From Echinometra lucunter (Eukaryota; Echinodermata; Echinoidea; Camarodonta; Echinometridae), in contig CM057171.1 in the NCBI GenBank assembly GCA_029962745.1, positions 21,994,637 through 22,058,636 on the forward strand: a stretch of 64,000 nucleotides of DNA. The letters are read 5' to 3'. This document shows, in pieces, positions 21,020 to 33,911 of this stretch. The notes beneath the pieces are model-generated. The model was not told the DNA's origin and searched no databases. It saw only the letters and a program-made list of their open reading frames with translations. The translations under genes and the position numbers were made by a program. Position 1 is the stretch's first letter. The number at the start of each line of letters is the position of its first letter.

Positions 21020-21988
21020 GGTATATAATAAATTCGAATAGTTGTTATTTGGCTTTATATTAATTCCCCTCAGTGTCATCGCACATACTCTTGCTTCGAC
21101 GATACAGTATCCGCATGTCCTAAAAGTGTGTTTCTTTATTTCAAACGCGCGTAGTGTTACCTTTGATGGTAGAAGCCGTGATGAATCGCACATTTGCAAA
21201 CGCTCCTTTTCACGCTGCTGAATGCCAGTTTCTCTTTCTGTCTTTTGATTTCGCTAGACGAACACCTGCACTTTCTATTTGCACTGGTATGTAAAACTTT
21301 TTTTTAATGATTATTATTATTATTATTTTTTAATCTGAAAACGGTTATCGGAAAGCATTGGTACTGTTGACTTTATATATTTTTTTTAGTAAACAAATCA
21401 TTAGGCTTTATATTTACCATTATAACCTTTTTTTACCCCTGAACCGTACTGGCCATAATGAAAATTTTGAATTTGAATCCACATGCATTCTATTTATAAA
21501 GAACCGAAATATGTGATGAGTCATCTTATGACACGGCAGCGGCGGCGGAACCGGGGGGGGGGGGGGGGGGGCAGGGGGGCCAATGGTCCCACCACTTTTC
21601 AAAGTTACAACTTACAAAGAATCATTTTCTTGGTCTTTTTGTATGAAATATCATTTTTCCACGTCAGATCACATCATAGTGGTTTCCATTTAATTTAAAT
21701 TTTAATTTTCAAACGTGTGATCGAGTTGATTACACGTTTGAAAATGAAAAAAAAAAATCGAGAGTCAGAATTTCTCACGGACATTTGATTGCACGCGCAT
21801 TACTACATACGAGCCTGCAACGGTGCTCTTGCATCGGTTTGGCAACTATCGATAGGATGCGATGTATTTTTCCGCGCGCACCTTGCGTGTCTTTGATACT
21901 ATGATAGGCGGCGATCTGTCTTCGGGAAGTGGGAATAATTTCGGTAAGTCTGTGACTGATTTTACTGCTTGTAATTATAGGCCTCTAT
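21020..21988. other. No gene recognised; G22-type tract at about 21550
   Basis: The segment around 21530-21590 (GGCGGCGGAACC then a long poly-G) resembles one end of a hAT-like element, but no second end was found. Confidence 0.4.
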
Positions 21989-23013
21989 TAGGGCGTCGCT
22001 AGAGGGGGGGGGGGGGGGGTGGGGGTGTGACACCCCCCCCCCCCCCCATTCAAAATTCTTGTCGGCAAATTCGCGATAGCTGTCGGAAAAAAAAAGAGGG
22101 AAGAAGAAGGCGGGGAAAAAAAGGAGGAGTAAGGTGCCCAAATAAAGTCATATTCGGGTTATTACTTGTGCATTTTAACGAAGAAATAACACTGGTACCA
22201 CGAAAGAGAAAGTGTTTATTTTTCCTCGCTCGCTGCGCTCGCTCGAATTATATTTAGATAGGCCTACATGATGTTTTTCGGAAAGCAAACACATTCGGTG
22301 AGTGAGATGAAGAAGTACATAATTTAGATATAGGCCCATCATGTATTTTGATGAAGAATTATCACTTCTACCATAAAAAGAGTATGTATATTTTTCCACG
22401 CTCGCTGCGCTCGCTCGTATCAAATTTACATACAAGATGGTTTGGGAAAGCAAAAAATTCGACAAGCGAGGTGACCAAAAGTATGTGTATAAGTTAGATA
22501 TCTAATAGTTAATTCCATCGTGTATTTGGATGAAGAATTATCACTTCTACCATGAAAAAGAGTATATATATATATTTTCCTCGCCCGCTGCGCTCGCTCG
22601 TATAATATTAAGCTTTAGGACCATGAGGACGGTCTTTGAAAGTGAATGAATTAGGCGAGAGAGTATATAATTTAGATGTCTTTAAGCTCATCATGTAGTC
22701 TGATAAAGAACTATCACTTCTTCGAAAAAGAATGTATTTTTTCCTCGCTCGCTGCGCTCGCTCGTATTATATTTGGATACAGGATGTTTTTTGAAAGCGA
22801 AAACATTCGGCAAGTGAGGTAAACAAAATAAATTTAGAAGGAAAATATGATAGAGGCACAGAATTGAACAAGCCTTGTGGTCTTTGTACGGTTGAATTTA
22901 TAGACGTTGGTCGTCGTCAATCAGTGACATTGTATGTCGGCAATCGCGGCCTCTACATCCCCCCCCCCCCTCTCTCTCTCCGCCCCACTGAAAAATGTCT
23001 AGCGACGCCCCTG
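21989..23013. mobile_element. hAT-like element with internal tandem units
   Basis: The left end is TAGGGCGTCGCTAGA and the right end is TCTAGCGACGCCCCTG. An exact 8-bp target duplication, GCCTCTAT, lies at 21981-21988 and 23014-23021. Four diverged units of roughly 170-185 bp fill 22150-22830. Each contains AATTATCACTTCTACCAT or a variant, CTCGCTCGCTGCGCTCGCTC, and GGATGGTTTGGGAAAGC. There is no coding capacity. A related copy in the opposite orientation lies at 33155. Confidence 0.9.
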
Positions 23014-23021
23014 GCCTCTAT

Positions 23022-24905
23022 CGATTATTTGTAGGCCTACTACAATTATTGTTGTCGTGGATCCAAATTGAATTGATATCGCATATGACTCGTCATAAGT
23101 ATTTGCACCAATGTTTGTACAGAAAAAAAGCTCAATTTTGCCCTTCATTTTAGACATCATTTCTCATCGTGTGAAACATTCACGGCAGAGTCGTACGCAT
23201 TGCGCTTGATATCGATATTGACCAGTGACATGAATCGGTGTTTGGTGATACACATAGGGCTTATCATCTCTGCGCGCGAAAACGAAAGTAAGCGTATCAA
23301 AAATTTCTAAGATGAATCGCAAGGGCCCCCCCCCCCCCCCCCACTTTAAAAATCGTTCCGCCGCGGCTGTGGCAGGGTAAAGATCCAGCAAGATGTTCGG
23401 CATAAAGTCCCACGAAAAAAAAAATCATAAAAAAATTATTGAAGAAAATAACTCTTCTCAAACGATACCACCACTCTGATTGGTTAGAGTGCTCATCCTG
23501 TTTTCTCGCAGCCAGGCAACAGTGATCAGGCGCATGTTTGCACAAGGATCAACCAACAGGTTTGGCATAGTTTCATACATCGCGCTCTGGCTTGCAGGAT
23601 GCCTAGCGAGCCAATCACAGTACAAGCATTCTATTATCTTGACATTTTCAAAGAGGCCATTGTACTATGGCTGAATCTTTTTGGATCCTGACTCTGTCAT
23701 AAATTCATAATTGTTTTGAATATAATAATATTTAAGATGATTCTAAGTCTTCTATGTATGCGTCTTGCTAATTTACTTTTTATATGTCTTTTAACGCCTC
23801 GAAATCTTGTAAAGTAAAGTGTTTTGTTTCACCTTTCCATCTATCCATTTTCCATTTTCTGTCAATCCATTTTTTTTTTCTTGCAGAAAGTCTAAAGAGA
23901 ATAGCATTACTATTTATTGAATGACTAACTTAAAATTGCCTTTTCGGGCAATGGATATAAAATGCATACATTTTTATCATTTGCATATGACCTGCAGATT
24001 GACATAGAAGTAACAATGAGGATCATCGGTCAAAGCACATGCATGCATATTTACCATGTTTACGGCACATCACATTTGCCCAAGGCAATTGGTAAAGTTT
24101 ATATCACAGTCGACATTCTTTGCGCAACAGGTTCAATTCATTATTTCAGGTTTATAGCTGTGACATACAGGCGTGCCGGAACGCTGACCGCTGACAGTGA
24201 ACAGCGCGCAGGGGGGGGGGGGGGGGGGGGGAGCGGGGGGGCATTTGTTAGTAAACTATTTAACATGTTCAATGCTCGGAGCGTTTGCTGACAAATCATG
24301 GCCGGTATTCATCGAACATACCTCTACGTATTGTTGCTGACTCAAGGCAGGGTCATAGGCATTCTGGATATTTTCCGCCCTTCAGAATATTTTTTTCTAC
24401 CGATCCTATATTGGTCCAAATTATTTTCTAGGTTTCAATATTTCAAGTCAGTTTTACATGGTTAAAGAGGTAGCAATCCTTCAAATCTCTGTGCCATAAT
24501 AAAAAAAATTATGATACTGATGTTACATGCAATATCTTCAAATATCATAAACCGTGTACTGTTAGGGATTGGCATGGGCATGATGGGATCGAGGGAGTTG
24601 CCTTACTACCGACCAAGGACTGCCTCTCAATCGCACTTTCATTATCTCATGGATTCTAGGGGTATGACATTTCGTGCATGTGAAAAAAATGATTTCGGCA
24701 ACAGGACCCCAGGCCAACAGAGGCAATTTCATTTCTTCACAAGAATTTAACATGTAATACCTTATTATAAACTATTTTGGGATTGCAGGATATAAAAAAG
24801 GAAGGGGAGGAAACGCGATAAAAACTATACAAACGTACGCTCTTTAATTTTTTGAAGACTTCTGCAAAAGGAAAAAAAATGTATATTTGTTTTCAAACGT
24901 CTCAC
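23022..24905. other. No gene recognised
   Basis: Unassigned sequence with two long G/C tracts (about 23326 and 24210). Each sits next to GC-rich words (CCGCCGCGG; CAGCGCGCAG) that look like transposon ends, but no paired terminus could be found. Confidence 0.35.
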
Positions 24906-25050
24906 CTGGCTTATGGCAACTGATGACTGCTTGGTATACGCGTAATATTGTAGCATACGTGCAGGTTCCTAGGTTTTTGAAATACTGTAAGCGCAGTTCG
25001 TCACTTTAGTCATATTGATCGCGACGCTATTTATTTGACCATCAGCATGA
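24906..25050 (-). pseudogene. SRCR exon relic 5 (C-terminal half)
   Basis: NMTKVTNCAYSI leads into a stop. After a small indel GTCTYATILRVYQAVISC continues, followed by HKP at the intact donor CATAAGCCAG^GTGAGACG. The last two cysteines are kept with the family spacing. The 5' half is not recognisable. Confidence 0.65.
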
Positions 25051-25059
25051 TTAGTAAAT

Positions 25060-26534
25060 CACTGATATGCATGGTTGTTGGTGCAATGACACTATGGCTA
25101 TGATGAGAACAGTTTACTATTATTTGCATCTTTGATCTCAACCTCTCTTGGACATTGATCAGGTCCGTCGATGAGAGGCATATTCACTTATCCCTAGCTT
25201 TTTTTTTGGGGGGGGGGGGCACTTAGGCAGATATTCCATTTCATGATGCTGCATCTGCTTACTCTTCTTTTTTCTCCTCCTGTTTTTCCTGGCTTTAAGA
25301 CACCATTTGGCAGCTGACTTATAGAGATCGGTTACTTAATCAAGTATATTATCTTTTTCCAATGCTTTTAGATTTCGCTAGTTTTAAATAAGCATTATTT
25401 GTGGATTGCCAATCAAACAACAATTAGGTTTATGTATATATTGCATCATCTAGAGCTTAGATGTCACATTAAAATCACGTTCTCGAATTCACTGGCACAC
25501 TGTTCGCGTCGGTCGTGGCATTGAAGTGCTGGTCTGCTTGATGTGTCATGAAGAATATGTAATATATTGTAAATCAAGCAGTTGCGAATACCATGAATAC
25601 AGGGGATGACGTAGGGGCGCCCCTGCATATTATTGGTAGCCCATCTTGACTGCTTTTATTGAAATCAGCCCAGTCGAACATGAAATGGTCTCCATTCAAT
25701 ACTCACAGGAGGCTATCTTCCCCTGCAAAGATCGGCTTAATCTCCATTGAAATCGGCAGCATCACACACAAAAAAGACGTCATCTTCCATTTACAGATCG
25801 ACGCGATTTTATACAAGATTAACACCTTCTCAAATTTAAGCCAAGGACAATTTATCAATGACTCTCACAAGATGTTATGCAATTGAGAATGCAGGGGATA
25901 GCTACAGGAGATGACATGTGGTACCCCCCCCCCCCGCTCCTCCGCCCTCCCTACTCTTAAATATTTTTTTTCTTTCCTTTTCTTTTTTTTTTTCAGGCCT
26001 GTATGGGGTGCTTAATAGTCTTTTGTCTTCGGCGCCATCTCACATGAAAGGAGCACAGTCTACTATTAAAGACGAAGCACAGTAAATATCAGTGCGTCCT
26101 CACATTCAAGCTCCGGTTGATTTTTTCCTTTACTCTCACAAGAAGGGCATGTAATTTTCATTGCAAATCTGAATAATGCTAGATGGAGGGTACCTACTGG
26201 GTTGCGCGAAGCCTCATAGGAGACACCACTGAACTGCTTTATAACCCTTCAGAAAAAAATCAACTCAACCTCCTCTTCTCACGAAAAATGAAATAAAAAA
26301 GGGGCCAATCCCCATTAAGATCGTAGCCGTCTCACAATAAAAATCTCATGCAAAAATATGCGCCTTCTCACATTCAAACCTAGATTGATTTATTATTGGT
26401 TGTCCTATGACAAGAAGAATATGAAGTATCCCTCGAAAATTGTAATCCGCGAGAATCAGGTTCACTCCACCCCTTTAATTTTTTTCATGGCAGCAAAAGC
26501 GTGAAAATCGGCACCATCTTCCGTTATCGTCGGT
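25060..26534. other. No gene recognised; degenerate repetitive sequence
   Basis: 25620-26530 has loosely repeated words (TCTCACAT, AATCGGCACC, GACAAGAAG) that recall the decayed minisatellite inside hAT-like elements elsewhere, but no period or ends can be fixed. Poly-C lies at 25924. Confidence 0.35.
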
Positions 26535-26922
26535 CACCAGCGTAAATCCACTTTGAGGAGGGGGGGTGGGGGGTGATCGACTTTTTTGCCGATTTTTTTT
26601 TCCTGTCGAACTCACATTTTTGTATGAACGCCCTCACCAACCAGCACAGGCCCCCTCACAACACCTTTTATTTTTTATCTTGCGAGCGAGCGAGCCAAAA
26701 ATACCACTTTACTGGTTTTCAATCACATTTTCAAATAAAAATTCTCAAAGATGATGTTTTTTAATGACAGATTATCAAATCTTCTTTTAACTGATTAACT
26801 CAAATATCATTTCTTCCTTAAAAACGTGGGGGGGGGGGAAAGAATATTTGTACACGCCATCCCCCCTCTAAAAAAAGTGGGGGTGGGGGATATAACCCCC
26901 ATCCCCCGGGATTTACGCCAAT
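26535..26922 (-). mobile_element. hAT-like miniature element, GGCGTAAATCC family, inverted copy
   Basis: It starts CACCAGCGTAAATCC and ends GGATTTACGCCAATG, the same termini as the copies at 41950 and 50475 but in the opposite orientation. It contains one internal 82-bp-type unit (GGTTTTCAATCACATTTTCA with GCGAGCGAGCGAG). Small overlapping frames here are not genes. Confidence 0.85.
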
Positions 26923-27569
26923 GTCGGTGCAATGTCCCATAAAATTCGGTGCCATCTTTCAAGAAAATTTGCACCTCTTTATTTTTATGCCCCCTTGTGA
27001 ATTTTCTATACGCAAATTCAGTCAAAAATTTCTCTGTTCCCGGGAAATCATAAAACTTTCATTTTGTTTTAGTACACTTAAACTCAGCCGAAATGAAAAA
27101 GTGAGAAGGATAGTCATATAAGACTTCATGTCGAATAACCATTCATTTCTTTATGGCATTAGACATGTAGAGCATACGGGGAAGGCTGACGCTGCAATTC
27201 GTTTTCTTGAATTCTCTGTCTCTTAAAAAAAACCTAACAAACAAACAAAAAAAAAGACTTTCATGAAAATGACACGTGATTGAGCTCCTTATGGGAATGG
27301 GAGCAAGATTATGTGGGCGTGGGCATTGGGTATTTAACTTGCCCCATCCGAACACCAGATAGGTTCCTGTTTAGGTATTGTAAGTTCATATTTCTTTTAT
27401 CGTAAGGGGGAACTGCGGCAAACTGGATCCTCTTTATAAATCTTTCTCCCCTTTCGGGTTAAATTTCTCTGCAAATCTAAATATTTTGCTGAAATTAACC
27501 AGGGACTTGAGCCTCCGGTATAGACGGATTTCGCTCTCACCCCATTTCAGATATCCTCACTTCCCATCC
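26923..27569. other. No gene recognised
   Basis: Unassigned. Its beginning (TCGGTGC...GCCATC) may continue the repetitive sequence interrupted by the element at 26535. Confidence 0.35.
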
Positions 27570-28230
27570 AGGTTTTGCAAGTTTTGCAAGCTTGCCCCTC
27601 ATGTTTGGACGCTGCCAGAGAAAAAAACAAACAAACCAACAAACAAACAAACAAACAAACAAAACAAACAAAACAAACAAAACAAAAAAATACATAGATC
27701 CTCCTTTTGGAAACCTCCACCTACTTCAGTATACATTTTTCTACAAATATTGAAATTTTAATGAAAATGTCATGGATTTTGAGCGTACGGTGAAGGCTTT
27801 TTTTGCTCCAATCCCATTCCTGGACATGATCTTAATGTTTTGAGAGTTTCAGATGTCTTTCGAAAACAGTGGGCGTTGTTGCTTTAAAAAACTCGACATG
27901 AACCATCCTGTTAATAAGTCATACCCCTTTACTAAACTTTCTCTATAACTGTACAAATTTGATGAAAGTAATATAGGTTTTGGGTGCGTAGTAGACCAGT
28001 TGGCACCTAGCCCATCTCTAGATGGGTTCCCAGCCAGGTTTTGCTGGTTTAAGATCCATACTGACATGTTTGGTCGCTGCTAGTGCAAAAACAAGCACAC
28101 AGAACGTCCTTTTTCAAACGTTCGTCAACATAATTATACCCTTCTCTACAACTGTGCCAATTTTGGAGAAAGGTTTATAGATATGACAGATGTATTTTGC
28201 ATTTTGTATTTTGGCTATCTGGCACCCCAA
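27570..28230. repeat. Diverged direct repeats with an AAAC microsatellite
   Basis: CCAGGTTTTGC followed by ATGTTTGG.CGCTGC occurs near 27570 and 28035. TTTTCTACAA or CTCTATAACTGTACAAATTT followed by GATGAAAGT-like sequence occurs near 27735, 27940 and 28140. These are remnants of an old tandem array. An AAAC microsatellite occupies 27627-27688. Confidence 0.55.
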
Positions 28231-28266
28231 CATCACATATTTCAGTGACCCATAGAAGAGAAAAAT

Positions 28267-28268
<2 letters not shown>

Positions 28269-28316
<48 letters not shown>
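28269..28316. repeat. (AT)n microsatellite
   Basis: Uninterrupted AT dinucleotides. Confidence 0.95.
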
Positions 28317-28319
<3 letters not shown>

Positions 28320-28320
<1 letters not shown>

Positions 28321-29269
28321 GCATATATTTCTACGTTGTTGAGCCTCTCATGGGTCAAAGAAACCACATGCAAATTTGGGCGAAGAGTTTATGAACTGAG
28401 CACCCCGGGTGATCTATCATAGACTCTCACATGAGGAATGATAAATTCCACCCGAAATCAAAGCAGTGATGAATGTAGGGGGCGATTCGCGGCACCCTCC
28501 CGTTTTCCCATGCAGCCTTCAGGCGCGCAGCCAGGTTGAGGGGGGGGGGGGCTATGGAGGAGGTCGCCGCTCCAAAACGCCAAGAAAGAAAAGGGAAAAA
28601 AAAAGAGGAAAGAAAAAAAAAAGAAGAAGAAAGCGTGAGCGAGAAAAGAAAAATGTAAGAGATGTAAGAAGAACGGCAGCAGACAAGGGACAATGACACA
28701 GAAATGTCGGAGCTTTGCGCGGGAGAGGGGGAAACTCCCCCCTCCCTGCACCCTCCCCCCCCCCCCCAGGAAGCGCGCTTTGCGAGCTCAGTAAGTGATT
28801 CGCACGCTTCGCGCGCTCAAATCCGCCCCCCTAAAATGAAATCCTAGCTACGGGCTTGTGTGTTGGCCTTGGCTATCATTCCTAAAGAGAGAGAGAAAAA
28901 AAAAATCATAGCACTTCTCAGTTCAGATTTAGTATGGAATTTCTATCTTGTCTTCGCTCTGTAAATATTTCCTTATTTACATTACGGGCATTTGATATCA
29001 AGAATGAAATGATTTAAGATGTTATATGATACATGTCTACTCATTCTGAAGTGGGTGTTGTTTGACAGCCGCCTGTCTTCTACCGTTTATCAAATTATTC
29101 AACACAAGTTATTTCCCTTTTCACACAACGATGTGCTTATTGCAGAATAGAGAATACATTTACTAGTCAATGTCTGCTTCTGACCATATAACATATCATG
29201 ATGTGATGTTAATTTTATCCTTTTAAGGAACGACAGGGGGAAGCGGCCTTTACTGGATTTTCCACTCAA
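28320..29269. other. No gene recognised; likely transposon remnant near 28517-28860
   Basis: GCGCAGCCAGG followed by poly-G near 28517 and CCTAGCTACGGGC near 28845 look like two inverted ends of a repeat. Between them is a purine-rich segment (28570-28650) that produces Lys/Arg-rich frames. The ends match too poorly to define an element. Confidence 0.35.
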
Positions 29270-29440
29270 GCGGGCACGTTGGCTCAATAAACGGGCCTGT
29301 TGGCTCAATTGATAGAGCGTCCGCCTCATGAACGGGAGGCTGCAGGTTCAATCCCCTGTAGAGTCATACCAAAGACTTAAAATGGGACCTTCTGCCTTCT
29401 AGCCAGGCGCTCGGCATATAAAAATGAAGAAAGGTAACAA
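29270..29440 (+). mobile_element. tRNA-derived SINE
   Basis: GGGCCTGTTGGCTCAATTGA at 29293 opens a tRNA-like head with an A box (TGGCTCAATTGATAGAG) and a B box (GGTTCAATCCC near 29345). The anticodon and T stems have mispairs, and a SINE body follows (CATACCAAAGACTTAAAATG, TCTAGCCAGGCGCTCGGC). The first 18 or so bases of the head are duplicated just upstream (GGGCACGTTGGCTCAAT, 29272). Not a functional tRNA gene. Confidence 0.8.
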
Positions 29441-29664
29441 TAACATATTATGTTATGCAGGGCCCGCTTGGAAAGCAATTGAAAAACTGAAGTGGCTACC
29501 CTGGATAAATGTGACGTTTTTGTTATTTTGTGGAATCCTTAGACACATGTTTCCAAAGCTGCATAAATTAATATAGATACGAGTATACCTTGGTAAAGAT
29601 CAACTACGATTTGAACCTATAAAGAGTTGAAAAAAAATGAAATGATCAATTGAAATGAAACGTC

Positions 29665-29810
29665 TCATACAGTAAAAGTGTTTAAATGCTAGTGAGTCCT
29701 AAGACAATGAGACGATGGTATACTTTCAACGCAGTCGGCTTACTTTAGTGCATGTAAGTAGCTCCATTTGGGTGCGGAGTAAGTAGAAACTCTTTATCAG
29801 CCTTCAACGA
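29665..29810 (-). pseudogene. Possible SRCR exon relic 6 (very decayed)
   Basis: On the minus strand the order CACTAAAGTAAG, TCATTGTC, CTAGCATT, TATGAGACGTTTC parallels the consensus GACTAAAGTG, TCATTGTC, CTAAGCATT, GTGAGACGTTTG. The CAG^GT junction is gone and no peptide can be read. It may be a chance resemblance. Confidence 0.3.
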
Positions 29811-29829
29811 AACGCGGTTAGATACTTTG

Positions 29830-30392
29830 CATTAGTCAGGCTAGGTTGAAGAGCCTTCTATGCCCTGTCTTTGGGAAATGGTCTGTATATGGAGCAATGT
29901 TCTGTAATGCGGGATTTGGGGATCATGTGATTGCACAATCGCGTTTCTTGATGGACCAGTTTTTAGGGTTTATGTACTCTTCAATCCTGAATTCCATGCA
30001 TTTGTTTTGAATCTTGTGCATAATGTTATTTTAAAATCTTCACCGAATGCTTTTAATTAATGTCTAGGCAATATGCTCCAGCATGGATGTGACACTTAAG
30101 ATGTTGTGATATCTGTATCTGATTTTTTAGACTTTGCATGATGATGTATATTCATGATAGTGAATTATATATTTAGTGGATGGGATCCCACAGATCTTTG
30201 TCCGTCGGAAGGCCCTACTCGAGATCTTTAGGAGCTACATCGGGGGCGGGGGGGGGGGGGTGGGGAGGATGATGCGGATATTTCCCCTTATTCAGTATTC
30301 CCGAATAAACTAATAGACCGGCGTGGTTGAGAACTGAAGTGCAGATGACTTTACCATCTCTTCGCCCCGTGTCTTCATTCAAACCTTTGATG
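29830..30392. other. No gene recognised
   Basis: AT-rich sequence with a poly-G tract at 30246-30260. Nothing supported. Confidence 0.35.
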
Positions 30393-30722
30393 ATCCCATT
30401 GTTTTCTTTTCCATCATAATCTAATCTAAGCTATCAAGCAAATTCATCTTGCGTGTCCATTCAAATATTCCTGATTGGATGAAATATAATTGCTTGATTT
30501 AATCCCATTGTTTTCTTTTCCATCATATTCTAATCTAAGCTATCAAGCAAATTCATCTTGCGTGTCCATTCAAATATTCCTGATTGGATGAAATATAATT
30601 GCTTGATTTAATCCCATCGTTGTTTTTTTCCATCATATTCTAATCTAAGCTATCAAACAAATTCATCCTGCGTGTCCATTCAAATATTCCTGATTCGATG
30701 AAATATACTTGCTTGATTGTTG
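30393..30722. repeat. Tandem repeat, three units of 109 bp
   Basis: CCCATTGTTTTCTTTTCCAT starts at 30395 and 30504, and a variant (CCCATCGTTGTTTT) starts at 30613. The first two units are almost identical; the third has a few substitutions. Confidence 0.92.
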
Positions 30723-30812
30723 TTCGAAACGATTCAGAATGTATTGTATCTTATAAGTATTCTAAACTGTACCCATTCTCCAGTACTAATTTCTACGATC
30801 ACAACGTCTCAC

Positions 30813-31110
30813 CTACTTTGTAGCATCTGACGAATATTTATGGGATGACTAAAACTGATAATGCATAGCCTTTTGGTAGTCAAAAGTAAGACCGTTGTTT
30901 AAATCATTAGCTTTGTAATGCTATACGACCTGTTATATCCATAAACGTCCCACCAGCGGAGCTCCCTAATTCCTAACTGACGACAATTCCTCGACGGCGC
31001 CAAGCGAGTAGACCATTCAGACACCTAATTAATGTTAAGTTCACCCTAACTACCATACCAGCTTGAGGTTAACCAAACCTTCATATTGATCCTTGCTGCC
31101 CCAAAGTCGT
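30813..31110 (-). pseudogene. SRCR exon relic 7
   Basis: One of the longer copies. The N-terminal half reads MVVRVNLTLIRC, then in a second frame SEWSTRLAPSRNCRQLGI and WWDVYGYNRSYSITKL. This follows the SRCR order of WxxxxA..IC..LG...... and the C-terminal ITKV strand. A stop and several indels disrupt the end, and the splice site has become AAAGTAG^GTGAGACG. Non-functional as a domain. Confidence 0.7.
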
Positions 31111-31119
31111 AAATAGTTT

Positions 31120-32539
31120 AATAGTGATCAGAAGCCTTTTATGAATATTTCTTACTGGGATAGTTACAGGTAGGTTCTTGGCTCCAAACTCCTTTTTGAT
31201 GATTTCCTCGAGCTAATGTTTCTACATAAGATGGAACAGAATGAAACAGGTCACTAGGTGCATACACAAGCTTTTGACTCCTGGCCTTCTTCAAGGCCAG
31301 GAGTCTGAATGGAAAAAAAAAAATAAAATAAATAATATATATATATATATATATATGATAATGATATTGTTCAAGATTGATATAGCGATTAATGCGTCTG
31401 CAATGTCACTAGGTGTTATAACCGCCGCAATAGGATTCGGGCACGTCCGCACAAAACAATATGCTCATTGGTTACTTCCTGGCAGGGGAACTTCCAGCCA
31501 AGCGTATAAACAAGTTACAAAGTTAAGGAGAAATGGAGGGGGGGGGGGGGGGAGGGCGTTATTGGAGTTTCGGATGCAGCGCCTAATCCCTGAAACAGCT
31601 TCAAATATCTTTAAGCACCTAGAAGATCCCACCAGTAGATTGAGCTAATAACAAAGACCATTTGTTTTAGAAGGTTAGCCAAGGCAGATGTTAGCCATTA
31701 GTCTGTTGTACATAGTCTATTCAATAAATATAAGATTATCTCCACAGAATTGACGAGTACGATATGATCCAGAAAAAAAAAGAGATATAGATGCTGCTTT
31801 TTCGTGCAATAAGTCAAACTCCATTCTCTCGCGAGTACGAAATGTACCAGATTGATTCATTTTTGATAATTCCTTGCGGCCGGGGTGCAGGGCCCGCTTA
31901 AGGGCCCTGGAAGCTCAGGGGTTCTAGATGGTATCTGGTGCAATCTGAGCCTTATTTGGAAAGCATTTTATCCAACAAATTAATAATAGTTTCATTTGAA
32001 AAACAGGCAAAACCCTCGGCGGGAGTATACATTTCTCAATTTCTCAATGATGTCATGAACAATAATTATCCGTATATAAAATCGGAAACATCAAATGAAA
32101 TCTACTGACAATGTCGTTTGAATGATGTTTGTATTTTATTCTTTAATAAACTGTTAAACAGCAAAATTAAACAAGCCAATTAAATTCATGTTTGACTCAA
32201 TAAATCACAGGCAGATTTGTAAAATTCAGCAGATCTGTAAAAAGTTTGTGGACCAGAAAAGAGATAAAAAATATAAACCGTAGATCAGTACGTAAATTAC
32301 AAGATAAAATTGAATAAAACAAAATCTTCTGATAACAGTTTAAGTAATAGTTCATATGCAGTTCTCACATTCATTCCTCACCCCCATTCCTCTCTCCCTC
32401 TCTCTCTCTTTCATTCATCCGCTTTCTTTCTATATTTTCTCATCCCGGATTTTTTTGCGCAATTTTCATATTTGGTTATTGGATATTTTATTTTAATGAT
32501 GTCTACTGTTGGCTCTCATGGTTTCTGATTTGATTTGTA
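31120..32539. other. No gene recognised
   Basis: Contains a small perfect hairpin (ACTCCTGGCCTTC / GAAGGCCAGGAGT at 31278-31303), an (AT)n run at 31337 and a poly-G tract at 31540. The Ser/Leu-rich frame near 32310-32528 lies over CT-rich sequence and has no other support. Confidence 0.4.
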
Positions 32540-32815
32540 TATGTAAAATTTATTTCTCGTTTATCATATTTTGAGGAGCCCACAATATACAAGCCTAGCT
32601 TTTTAGTGGGATCCTCCATTTTCACAAATTATAAATCACAATTTCTTTACACATGATTATTTTATATGTAACTGCTTTATAACATGTCTTTCTCAAGTTG
32701 ATTTTATGACGTTGATATATTTTTTATTATGTTGACTTGTTATGATTGTATTTATTTGATTTATATTTTGTTGAAAATGAAATAAATGAAATGAAATGAA
32801 ATGAAATGAAATGAA
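32540..32815 (+). mobile_element. Probable LINE 3' tail with (GAAAT)n
   Basis: A T-rich untranslated-like stretch (TTGTATTTATTTGATTTATA) runs into TTGTTGAAAATGAAATAAAT and then GAAAT repeats to 32815. This is the usual way CR1-like LINEs terminate. No coding part is left. Confidence 0.5.
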
Positions 32816-33154
32816 AATAGTATTAGTAATGATAATGATAATAGGGTCAATATTAATCATGAGGGATAATAATCAAAGTCTTATAAGGAATGAAATAAAG
32901 TAAGAAATTACTTTATGTCTACCAGGATTTACAGCAAACATCTGAAAAGGTTTTTACTTTTGGATATGTGCAAATTTCAAACCTCTGAAATATCTCATCA
33001 CGGATGTTAACAATAATGTTGTCTTATTCTTCCATTATCTTTTATTTTCCATCTTTCTGCTTGGCTTGATTTATCTCCTGTTATGTAAGATAATTTACAT
33101 TATTCTGGATGATCACAAAGGGGGTAAGGCAGACTTGATGAATACATGTGGTTA

Positions 33155-33815
33155 AGGGTGTCGCTAGACCCTTTTCAGTGGGGGGGGGGGGGGGGTGTAG
33201 AGGCCACTGATTACCGACAAACATGCCACCAATTACTGACGACCAATGTCTATACAAATTCATTCGTGTAAAGTTCATGGGGCACCATCAAGTGTGTGCC
33301 TCTATCACATTTTCCTTCTTTTTTTCTACACCAGTGTACACATTTGAAATTTGTAATCAATTTCAAACAGATTTTGTGACTTTTATAAGAACGAGCGCAG
33401 CGAGTTAGGAAATATATGTTTACTTCTTTTCATCTTGGAAGTGATGAATCGTCATCAAAATCCTGAAGGGTCTATACGATATCTAAATCATATATTTGGA
33501 CACTTCGCTTGATGAATTCATTTGCTTTTCCAAAACATCCTGTATCTAAATGTTATACGAGCGAGCTCAGCTAGCGAGGAAAAAAAATACATACTCTTCT
33601 TCATGGTAGAAGTAATTATTCTTCATCAACCTAATCAATGCACGATGGGCCTACAAGATATTTGAATTATATATGTACATTTGGTCACCTCGCTTGCCGA
33701 ATTCGTTCCCAAACCGTCTTGTATCTAAACATTTCACGAGCAAGCGCAGCGAGCGAGGTAAAATATAAATACTCCTTATCATGTGCCCCCTGTGCCCCTT
33801 GGATCCGCCACTGGG
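33155..33815 (-). mobile_element. hAT-like element related to 21989-23013, inverted and incomplete
   Basis: AAGGGTGTCGCTAGACC, TTTTCAGTGGGG and GTAGAGGCCACTGATTACCG match the reverse complement of the right end at 22900-23013. Three internal units carry GAGCGCAGCGAG clusters, GAAGTAATTATTCTTCATCA and ACATCCTGTATC. The other end, GGATCCGCCACTG at about 33805, does not match the first and looks like a different element's terminus, so the copy is chimeric or truncated. Confidence 0.7.
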
Positions 33816-33911
33816 CAATGTACCTTTAGACCAATTCAGTTTAGACGTCATGATATTGTGTTAAAAGAAATAGTTCATACAAAGGTAGCATTGTAAAATC
33901 GTCCATCCCAT

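Noticed and set aside
29293..29370. A functional tRNA gene
   Set aside because: A and B boxes are present, but the anticodon and T stems do not pair properly and a SINE body follows.
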